From assembly GCA_963402885.1 (NCBI GenBank), contig OY727102.1, positions 7,626,001-7,690,000 of the forward strand: a stretch of 64,000 nucleotides of DNA. The letters are read 5' to 3'. The position numbers and the translations under genes were made by a program. The notes under the pieces were generated by a model, which was given only the letters and a program-made list of their open reading frames with translations, did not search any database and was not told where the DNA came from. Shown here piece by piece: positions 12,801 through 24,800 of this stretch (position 1 is its first letter; each line of letters opens with the position of its first letter). This stretch comes from Antedon bifida (taxonomy: Eukaryota; Echinodermata; Crinoidea; Comatulida; Antedonidae).

Positions 12801-15800
12801 TTATTTTCATTTTAAAAATGCCTTATTTTTCACCATTTTCAGCACTTTGATGCAATTAATTTGCGCATTTTGTCATTTTTAACCTGCTCGTATAGCGTTA
12901 TTTTAAGTCGCAACTGACTCAAATTTGGTGAATGTACTAAGGATGGTGAGTAGAATGCGATTTGTAAAAAAAAATCGCATTTTTTTACGCTTTTTAAGTA
13001 TTGCGCGCGCAAAATATTTTTTTTCGCAGTAATTTTTTGATACACGCAAATGGCCTGATTCATGCTCTAAATTGATCAAAACTTAATTTTGGGCTTTTTA
13101 AATTTTTAACGCGCGATTTCACGCGCATGACCTTGAAACGCGCAAGTTTTTATTTTCTAATATTTTTACCTTGACCTAAAGTTTACTTGTAGTGAATTTC
13201 ATTAATATGTGATAATGAATAGTAAAGATATGATTGATATTGTGATTTCACAAAATGGCGTATAAATGACGTCACGGATGAGTGATCACGCTGAAAAGCT
13301 TATTATGTCTAAGTTAAAATATTTGAAAGACATTGTAAAATTTTTGTGATCATTGCTATTCAACTTTTTGAGATAATTGTTACACAAAAAGTGTACAGAA
13401 AGAAGAATAATAACAATAACAAAAACAACAATAAAGATTTTGTACAATAACAATAGGTGATCATTTTATTCTAAATGATCACCTAACTAGAATTTAATTC
13501 GTCACTTTGACGAATTATAGGTGATCATTTTTATCATTTTACTGAAATTAATTTTTTTTAAACATGCACGTACGTTAACATACGATCGGAAAATGTTGAT
13601 GTATGCCATCCTATTATATGCTTATAGTGCTTTGTTGTGCCTATATGCCATATACAATATGTACAGTATATACTGTATATCTATATACAGTGTAGCATAG
13701 GTGAAATTACGGGACACACATGTTCTAATTTTTTGGCATGATGACGTTATCAAACTAAACTTTAAGATGACAATTTCGAAAGATAATTAATTGAGCAAAA
13801 AAATATAAGATTTGGAAAAAAATTTGGCACGTAGAAGCGCTGTGCGCGCTCTTTGAATTGTGTATAACTTTGAAAAAAATACTTTTTCACTTCAACTGGC
13901 CATATGTTAACGTCACAACATCCGATAGGCTTAATTTTTATATGAATTAATATCTACATTTCATCAGCTTTCATAATAAATTATAATCATCAAGGTAACC
14001 TTCAATTCTGAAGAGCTGTAAGATATTCAAATTTACTGCGAAGGTGAAATTACACGGCCTACGTTATTCAAGTTTTTACGCGTGATGACGTCATTAAAAT
14101 GAAGATAGTGTCAACTCAGGATAAAGATAATTAATTAAGCAAGCACATACTGAAAGTTGTGCGAAATTCGAGCACACATAACCAAGATGCGCTCTGTTGA
14201 ATGTGATAATCTACACAAAAAGATAACAAATCCTAATTTTTAAATTCAAGTGGCCATTTGATGACGTCAAAACATTTTGTACTAAAAATGTGTACATGAA
14301 TTCATATCTACAACTCAATGGCTTCCAGAATAAGTTAAAAAAATCGGGGGTCATCTTGCATTCTGAAGAATTATTTTCATTTTAAAAAAGACCTATTTTT
14401 CACCATTTTCAGAACTTTTGTAAAATTAATGTGCGCATTTTGTCATTTTTAACGTGCTCGTATAGCGTTATTTTAAGTCGGAACTGACTCAAATTTGGTG
14501 AATGTACTAAGGATGGTGAGTAGAATGAGATTTGTAAAAAAAATTCATGTTTTTTACGCTTTTTAAGTATCGCGCGCGCAAAAACGCATTTTTGCGCAGT
14601 AATTTTTTGAAACACGCAAATGGCCTAATTCATGCTCTAAATTGATCAAAACTTAATTTTGAGCGTTTTAAATTTTTAACGCGCGATATCACGCGCATGA
14701 ACCTATGTGCGCGTGCGTTTTTATTTGCTAATATTTTTACCCTTGATCTGAAGTTTACGTGTAGTGAATTTCACTAATATGTGATAATGAATTATGGAGA
14801 TATGATTGATAATGTGATTTCGCAAAATGGCGTATAAATGTCGTCACGGATGATTGATCACGCTGGAAAGCTTATTAGGATGAAGTTATATTATTTGAAA
14901 GATATTCTAAAATTTTTGTAATCATTGACATTAAACTTTTTGAGATAATTGTTACACAAAATAGTGTACAGAAACAATAAAAAGAAAAAAAATAATAATA
15001 AAGATTTTATACAATAACAATAGGTGATCATTTTATTCTAAATGATCACCTAACTAGAATTTAATTCGTCACTTTGACGAATTATAGGTGATCATTTTTA
15101 TAAATTTATTGACATTAATATTTTTTAAACATGCACGTATGTTAACATACAATCGGAAAATGTTGATGTATGCCATCCTATTATACGCTTATAGTGCTTA
15201 GTTGTGCCTATTATATGCCATATACATTATGTACAGTATATACTGTATATCTATATACAGTGTAGCATTGGTGAAATTACGGACACACATCATGTTCTAA
15301 GTTTTTGGCACTGATGACATTATCAAAATAAACTTGTGGATACCAATATCGAAAGATAATGAATTGAGCAATAAAATATAACAATTGGAAGACAATTTGG
15401 TACGTAGAAGTGCGGTGCGCGCTCTTTAAAATGTGTATAACTTTGACGAAAGAGATGAAAAAAATACTTTTTAACTTCAACTGGCCATATGATAACTTCA
15501 TAACATTCGATAGGCTTAATTTTTATATGCATTCATATCTACATTTCACCAGCTATCATAATAAGTTATAAACATCAAGGTCAACTTTAATTCAGAAGAA
15601 CTGTAAGGTATTCAACTATACGTTGTAGGTGAAATTACGTAACCACCGTTATTCAAATTTTAAGATGTGATGACGTCATCAAAATGAAAATATTGGCAAC
15701 TCATGATTAACATAATTGGTTGAGGTAGAATATATTAAAAATTTAAAAAAAATCGAGCACAGATAAGCGACTTGCGCTCTGTTGAATATGGTGGTCTATG

Positions 15801-18800
15801 ACAAAGTGGGAAAAAACCCTATTTTAAAAATTCATGTGGCCAAATGATGACGTCATACCATTTTGTACGTCTAATGTGTATATACATTTATATCTACAAC
15901 TCATTAACTTCCATAATAAGTTAAAAAAAATGGGGGTCATCTTCCATTCTGAAGAGTTATATTCATTTTAAAAAGGCCTTATTTTTTACCATTTTTAGCA
16001 CTTTGGTACAATTAATGTGCGCATTTTGTCATTTTTAACGTGCTCATATAGCGTTATTTTAAGTCGGAATGGACTCAAATTTGGTGAATGTATTAAGGAA
16101 GATGAGTAGAATGCAATTTGTACAAAACAATTTTATTTTTTACGCTTCCTATGTACGCATGCGCAAAAACGTGTTTTTGCGCAGTAATTTTTTGAAACAC
16201 GCAAATGGCCTAATTCATGCTCTAAATTGATCAAAACTTAATTTTGAGCGTTTTAAATTTTTAACGCGCGATTTCACGCGCATGACCCTACGTGCGCGTG
16301 TGTTTTTATTTGCTAATATTTTTACCCTTGACCTGAAGTTTACGTTTAGTGAATTTCATTAATATGTGATAATGAATTATGGAGATATGATTGATAATGT
16401 GATTTCGCAAAATGGCGTATAAATGACGTCACGGATGAGTGATCACGCTGAAAAGCTTATTATGGCTAAGTTAAAGTATTTAAAAGACATTGTGAAATTT
16501 TGGTAATCATTGACATTAAACTTTTTGAAATATTTGTTACACAAAAAGTGTACAGAAAGAATAAAAAGAAAAAAAATAAACTAGAATTTAATTCGTCACT
16601 TTGACGAATTATAGGTGATCATTTTTATAAATTTATTGACATTAATATTTTTTAAACATGCACGTATGTTAACATACGATCGGAAAATGTAGATGTATGC
16701 CATCTTATTATACGCTTATAGTGCTTAGTTGTGCCTATTATATGCCATATACATTATGTACAGTATATACTGTATATCTATATACAGTGTAGCATTGGTG
16801 AAATTACGGACACACATCATGTTCTAAGTTTTTGGCACTGATGACATTATCAAAATAAACTTGTGGATACCAATATCGAAAGATAATGAATTGAGCAATA
16901 AAATATAACAATTGGAAGACAATTTGGCACGTAGAAGTGCGGTGCGCGCTCTTTAAAATGTGTATAACTTTGACGAAAGAGATGAAAAAACTACTTTTTA
17001 ACTTCAACTGGCCATATGGTAACTTCATAACATTCGATAGGCTTAATTTTTATATGCATTCATATCTACATTTCACCAGCTCTCATAATTAGTTATAAAC
17101 ATCAAAGTCAACTTTAATTCAGAAGAGCTGTAAGGTATTCAACTATACGTTGTAGGTGAAATTACGCAACCCCCGTTATTCAAATTTTAAGATGTGATGA
17201 CGTCATTGAAATGAAAATATTGGCAACTCATGAGTAACATAATTGGTTGAGGTAGAATATATTAAAAATTTTAAAAAAATCGAGCACAGATAAGCGAGTT
17301 ACGCTCTGTTGAATATGGTGGTCTATGACAAAATGGGAAAAAACCCTATTTTAAAAATTCATGTGGCCAAATGATGACGTCATACCATTTTGTACGTCTA
17401 ATAGGTATATACATTTATATCTACAACTCATTAACTTCCATAATAAGTTAAAAAAAATGGAGTCATCTTCCATTCTGAAGAGTTATATTCATTTTAAAAA
17501 GGCCTTATTTTTTACCATTTTTAGCACTTTTGTACAATTAATGTGCGCATTTTGTCATTTTTAACGTGCTCGTATAGCGTTATTTTAAGTCTGAATGGAC
17601 TCAAATTTAGTGAATGTACTAAGGAAGATGAGTAGAATGCAATTTGTACAAAAAAATTGTATTTTTTACGCATTCTATGTACGCACGCGCAAAAACGTGT
17701 TTTTGCGCAGTAATTTTTTGAAACACGCAAATGGCCTGATTCATGCTCTAAATTGATCAAAACTTAATTTTGGGCTTTTTACATTTTTAACGCGCGATTT
17801 CACGCGCATGACCTTGAAACGCGCAAGTTTTTATTTTCTAATATTTTTACCTTGACCTGAAGTTTACTTGTAGTGAATTTCATTAATATGTGATAATGAA
17901 TAGTAAAGATATGATTGATATTGTGATTTCACAAAATGGCGTATAAATGACGTCACGGATGAGTGATCACGCTGAAAAGCTTATTATGTCTAAGTTAAAG
18001 TATTTGAAAGACATTGTGTAATTTTTGTGATCATTGCCATTCAACTTTTTGAGATATTTGTTACACAAAATGTGTACAGAAAGAATAAAAATAAAAAAAA
18101 AAATAAATAAAGATTTCATACAATAACAATAGGTGATCATTTTATTCTAAATGATCACCTAATAAAGATTTTATACAATAACAATAGGTGATCATTTTAT
18201 TCTAAATGATCACCTAACTAGAATTTAATTCGTCACTTTGACGAATTATAGGTGATCATTTTTATAAATTTATTGACATCAATATTTTTCAAACATGCAC
18301 GTATGTTAACATACGATCGGAAAATGTTGATGTATGCCATCCTATTATACCCTTATAGTGCTTAGTTGTGCCTATTATATGCCATATACATTATGTACAG
18401 TATATACTGTATATCTATATCAGTGTAGCATTGGTGAAATTACGGACACACATCATGTTCTAAGTTTTTGGCACTGATGACATTATCAAAATAAACTTGT
18501 GGATACCAATATCGAAAGATAATGAATTGAGCAATAAAATATAACAATTGGAAGACAATTTGGCACGTAGAAGTGTGGTGCGCGCTCTTTAAAATATGTA
18601 TAACTTTGAAGAAAGAGATGAAAAAAATACTTTTTAACTTCAACTGGCCATATGATAACTTCATAACATTCGATAGGCTTAATTTTTATATGCATTCATA
18701 TCTACATTTCACCAGCTATCATAATAAGTTATAAACATCAAGGTCAACTTTAATTCAGAAGAACTGTAAGGTATTCAACTATACGTTGTAGGTGAAATTA

Positions 18801-21800
18801 CGTAACCACCGTTATTCAAATTTTAAGACGTGATGACGTCATCAAAATGAAAATATTGGCAACTCATGAGTAACATAATTGGTTGAGGTAGAATATATTA
18901 AAAATTTAAAAAAAATCGAGCACAGATAAGCGACTTGCGCTCTGTTGAATATGGTGGTCTATGACAAAGTGGGAAAAAACCCTATTTTAAAAATTCATGT
19001 GGCCCAATGATGACGTCATACCATTTTGTACGTCTAATGTGTATATACATTTATATCTACAACTCATTAACTTCCATAATAAGTAAAAAAAAATGGGGGT
19101 CATCTTCCATTCTGAAGAGTTATATTCATTTTAAAAAGGCCTTATTTTTTACCATTTTTAGCACTTTGATACAATTAATGTGCGCATTTTGTCATTTTTA
19201 ACGTGCTCATATAGCGTTATTTTAAGTCGGAATGGACTCAAATTTGGTGAATGTATTAAGGAAGATGAGTAGAATGCAATTTGTACAAAACAATTTTATT
19301 TTTTACGCTTCCTATGTACGCACGCGCAAAAACGTGTTTTTGCGCAGTAATTTTTTGAAACATGCAAATGGCCTAATTCATGCTCTAAATTGATCAAAAC
19401 TTAATTTTGAGCATTTTAAATTTTTAACGCGCGATTTCACGCGCATGACCCTACGTGCGCGTGTGTTTTTATTTGCTAATATTTTTACCCTTGACCTGAA
19501 GTTTACGTGTAGTGAATTTCATTATTATGTGATAATGAATTATGGAGATATGATTGATAATGTGATTTCGCAAAATGGCGTATAAATGACGTCACGGATG
19601 AGTGATCACGCTGAAAAGCTTATTATGGCTAAGTTAAAGTATTTAAAAGACATTGTGAAATTTTGGTAATCATTGACATTAAACTTTTTGAGATATTTGT
19701 TACACAAAAAGTGTACAGAAAGAATAAAAAGAAAAAAAATAAACTAGATCTTAAACTCGTCACTTGAGGACGAGTTTGGTTATCCGCCCGCAACAAAACG
19801 TATCTTGCGTATTAAAGTACTTCTCAGTTATGACTTTTCCAAAAAAGTAGCCTATTCAAAATTAAAACTGCCCTGTAAGTGTAATAACCAAATAAATCCT
19901 TTTAATTGATTGTTTTCCCGTGATGGGATTCGAACCCGGTACCTGTGATACCAAAGTCGGTTGCACTACACATCGAGCCATATGAGCACCTGGTGAAGAA
20001 AATCCGAAGAAAGAATCCTCGTTCATTCGGTATGTCGTGAACCCCCTCGATGCAAGTTGATTATTACATATCGAATTTAATCATAATGTTTACTATGATG
20101 AAATCTTCACACATTTTAAACAGTGACATATTATGAAAGTGCATACTTTCAAGTTTTATATATTAACATGTAAAGAAAAAAGATAAACGTTATGTTTATT
20201 GTTTTACTCTTTGAATATGTTTATGTTTGTTTGATGATAATTATTTCAAAAATTACATTTAATATGCAAATAATGTAGCCATCAAACACTTTTTAACATT
20301 CAAGACTATTATAAATTAGACCTATGATTCATACACTGCAAGAAAATAAAATAAAAAATTGGGGTAACCTTGCATTCTGGTGAACTGTTTCATTTTTAAA
20401 AGTAGACATATTTTGGAACATTTTCACAATTTGTTGACGTTTTCGTGCGCAACCTGTCATGTTTAACGTGCTCGTAGAACGCCATTTCAAGTTGAAAAGT
20501 GAATAAAATAACGTAAAATTGTTAACCGAAGATTTAAAAACACAAATCGTGTAAAAGAAATGCTCATACGTGTTCCCTGCGCCGTGCGCGCGTAAAAATG
20601 TGCGCACCAGTGGCAATTTTTTAAACGCTTAAAATGACCTGAATCGTGCTCTAATTTAATCAGAAATTGATTTGAAGCATTTTAAAATTTCAAACGCCAT
20701 TTACGCGCGCACTTTCTAACGTTACAAATTGCGGTAGCGTTAAAAAAGTTAACTATTGATGTGAAGCAAACGTGGCTGAAAATGACGTTAAAAAATATTC
20801 GTTTGTTTCGAAGTTATAACCAATTTAAGATTTTCAGAAAATCACGCGTAACTTACGCTACGCGGCTCTGACATCGTCAAAAAGCTTGGCTGGACAACTT
20901 CAGTAAAATGTCTAAATGCTGAACAAGTTACAACATATTATGTTTACACGTTGAAGAGAAACAGTGTGCACAAAATAAGAAGAGTAAAATATTTCAAACG
21001 CAATTTACGCGAAAACTTTCTAGTCTCCAAAAATTTGTTAAACATTCCAAAAGTTAGCCATTGATGTGAAGAAAACGTGGTTGAAAATTTCGTAAAAAAA
21101 TATTTATCGGTTTCGAAGTTATGACCGATTTAAGATTTTCAGAAAATCGCGCGTGACTTACGCTACGCGGATCTGACAGCGTCCAAAAGCTTGGCTGAAC
21201 ATCTTCAGTTAAATGTCTAAATGTTGACCAAGTTACAACATGTTATGTTAACACGTTGAAGAGAAAACGCGTGCACAAAATCTGAGAAAGAAAGAAGAAT
21301 AATAAAAAAAAAAAGAAACACGTACAATAACAAAGGTTATCCGCTTGTGGCGGATAACCAATAAAGATTTTATACAATAACAATAGGTGATCATTTTATT
21401 CTAAATGATCACCTAACTAGAATTTAATTCGTCACTTTGACGAATTATAGGTGATCATTTTTATCATTTTATTGACATTAATATTTTTTAAACATGCACG
21501 TATGTTAACATACAATCGGAAAATGTTGATGTATGCCATCCTATTATACGTTTATAGTGCTGAGTTGTGCCTATTATATGCCATATATATTATGTACAGT
21601 ATATACTGTATATCTATATACAGTGTAGCATTGGTGAAATTACGGACACACATCATGTTCTAATTTGTTGGCACTGATGACAATATCAAAATAAACTTGT
21701 GAATAACAATATCGAAAGATAATGAATTGAGTAATAAAATATAACAATTGGAAGAAAATTTGGCACGTAGAAGCGCGGTGCGCGCTCTTTAAAATTTGTA

Positions 21801-24800
21801 TAACTTTGACGAAAGAGATGAAAAAACTACTCTTTAACTTCAACTGGCCATATGATAACGTCACAACATTCGATAGGCTTAATCTTTATATGAATTCTTA
21901 CTACATTTCACCAGCTCTCACAATAAGTTATAAACATCAAGGTCAACTTTAATTCAGAAGAGCTGTAAGGTATTCAAATATACGTTGTAGGTGAAATTAC
22001 GTAACCACCGTTATTCAAATTTTAAGACATGATGACACCATCAAAATGAAAATATTGGCAACTCATAAGTAACATAATTGGTTGAGGTAGAATATATTAA
22101 AAATTTAAAAAAAATCGATCACAGATAAGCGAGTTGCGCTCTGTTGAATATGGTGGTATATGACAAAAGGGGAAAAAACCCTATTTTAAAAATTCATGTG
22201 GCCAAATGATGACGTCATACCATTTTGTACGTCTAATGCGTATATGCATTTATATCTACAACTCATTGGCTTCCATAATAAGTTAAAAAAATTGGGGGTC
22301 ATCTTCCATTCTGAAGAGTTCTATTCATTTTAAAGAGGCCTTATTTTTTACCATTTTTAGCACTTTTGTACAATTAATGTGCGCATTTTGTCATTTTTAA
22401 CGTTCTCGTATAGCACTATTTGAAGTCGAAATGGACTCAAATTTAGTGAATGTACTAAGGAAGATGAGTAGAATGGAATTTGTACAAAAAATTGTTATTT
22501 TTTACGCTTTCTATATACGCACGCACAAAAACGTGTTTTTGCGCAGTAATTTTTTGAAACACGCAAATGGCCTAATTCATGCTCTAAATTGATCAAAACT
22601 TAATTTTGAGCGTTTTAAATTTTTAACGCGCGATATCACGCGCATGAACCTACGTGCGCGTGCGTTTTTATTTGCTAATATTTTTACCCTTGATCTGAAG
22701 TTTACGTGTAGTGAATTTCATTAATATGTGATAATGAATTATGGAGATATGATTGATAATGTGATTTCGCAAAATGGCGTATAAATGTCGTCACGGATGA
22801 GTGATCACGCTGGAAAGATTATTAAGATTAAGTTATATTATTTGAAAGATATTCTGAAATTTTTGTAATCATTGACATTAACTTTTTGAGATAATTGTTA
22901 CACAAAATAGTGTACAGAAACAATAAAAAGAAAAAAAAAATAATAAAGATTTTATACAATAACAATAGGTGATCATTTTATTCTAATGATCACCTAATAA
23001 AGATTTCATACAATAACAATAGGTGATCATTTTATTCTAAATGATCACCTAATAAAGATTTCATACAATAACAATAGGTGATCATTTTATTCTAAATGAT
23101 CACCTAATAACAATAAATGTTACATTTACTATTTTTAATTACCTTTAATTAGTTCCATTTCTTTTGGTGATTTCTCAGAATCTGTTTTAACAGAACATTT
23201 TTTCTCTACAAACATTTCTCTTACATAGTCTCTTAATGTTGTCTCTATCAAAGAAATCAAATATAAACTTATGTATTATATAAAAAGTATATTTAAAAAA
23301 TATAATAATTTTTTGTTTACATGTTTTTCATTTAAAATTAAAATACATGATTTATTGTCTGTCTTACTCTTTTTTGATTTTCTTGGTTTCTTTGCTTCAA
23401 CTTGATCTTCTGACTCATCTAATAAAACAAGATAAAATACTACAAATTAACTTAACAGTAAATGGTGTTTCCACTGTTTTTCAAGCTCAGGTTCAGATTG
23501 ACTAATTGTTGGTGAATATATTGCTGCTTCTGGTAATTTTCCAGTTTACAGACGTTTAATTTAAAAAGACTCCGCTCCCAGAACAATTCACTTTCACACA
23601 CCTCATGGTTACAGTATACTTACTCTTTCTTGATTTTCTTGGTTTCTTTGCTTTAACTGGATCTTCTGACACATCTAAAACACGAGAACATGTGAAATGG
23701 TAATGATGATAAATTAGGTCATTTTTAAAAAATAATTTATGTATCATCCATATCTGCAATATTACGATTTTTAAATCATTACCGTACTGACGCGGGTATA
23801 AGCCCACCCCCCTCGAACATAAAATCACGTCAAGTTTGGGGGGTGGGCTTATACCCGAGGATCCAAAAATGCAGATCGTCAAAAACAGCACATGCACACT
23901 GTGTATTTCCACCATGCGAGCGAGCGAGCGCCCTCACGTGTACGGCGTTGCCTCAAATACACGAGGTGTAGAGTGTCGGAAAATTAAGCTTATAGTTCGT
24001 GTAATTTATCGTAGAATATCTTATTTTAAACATCAATTGAACAAGAATTTATCAAGCAGAAAAGCAAGTATACAATGTTCGTTAAATAGAAATGTACCAA
24101 AGAAATGTAATAAGCTTGTTTATGGCAGCCGATATCAAATAGTGGTTTTCCGTTTTGGCGACTTGTATGTAGCGTCGTGTGTGAAGCGATCTTCGACCGC
24201 GATGGAGTGTAAACAAAACAGGACCGTTAGGCCTCATATGTATGGAACGCCTCCTCTGCCTTCAGTTCACATTTATCATGCAGTACACACCAATCGTCAT
24301 GCAGTACACACCAATCATCATGCAGTACACACCAATCGTCATGCAGTACACACCAATCGTCATGCAGTACACACCAAACATCATGCAGTACACACCAATC
24401 GTCATGCAGTACACACCAAACATGATGCAGTACACACCAATCGTCATGCAGTACACACCAATCGCCATGCAGTACACACCAATGGTCATGCAGTACACAC
24501 CAAACATCATGCAGTACACACCAATCGTCATGCAGTACACACCAATCGTCATGCAGTCAAATATTGCGTAATTTATACCGCCACCTATCGACAAAATCGA
24601 ATATCATGTGACGTTTATTAGACGGCTGTAAAACTAAGACTATTTATTATTTCTTTTATGGAATTCAATGATTACAATGGCCTCCTAGCCGCGCCTACGT
24701 CCTATAGATTCCAAGATTGCTTTAATAGTTTTGCGAGCCATTTTAGTCATAAAGCACGTGCGATGTAGTAGTAGACATCGTGAGTTCCTGTAGTATACAG

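Larger units (their letters stand above)
7239..23106 (-). mobile_element. Tandem array of non-autonomous Helitron-like elements
   Basis: Ten head-to-tail units start at 7239, 8779, 10340, 11901, 13487, 15054, 16581, 18218, 19744 and 21417. Read on the minus strand each ends in a hairpin with 9-bp arms (AATTCGTCA / TGACGAATT), then AAATT, then CTAG followed by T, as expected for a Helitron 3' terminus (hairpin plus CTRR). Bodies share high similarity and lengths of 1526-1673 bp. No Rep/helicase coding sequence is present. The short reading frames shared between units are by-products of the repeat. The array fills most of an intron of the LRR gene. It could instead be called a satellite derived from such elements. 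Confidence 0.7.

Noticed and set aside
19914..19990. Functional tRNA gene
   Set aside because: Box A and B are present, but acceptor and anticodon stems do not pair.
7873..22060. Recurring 60-95 codon frames across the 1.5 kb units
   Set aside because: They shift, truncate and change frame between units, show no domain and no constraint, and are better explained as chance frames in a repeat.
23475..23540. Possible extra exon on the minus strand (IYSPTISQSEPELEK)
   Set aside because: An acceptor is plausible, but no GT donor exists in phase 1. It would break the otherwise uniform frame, so it is probably a dead exon.
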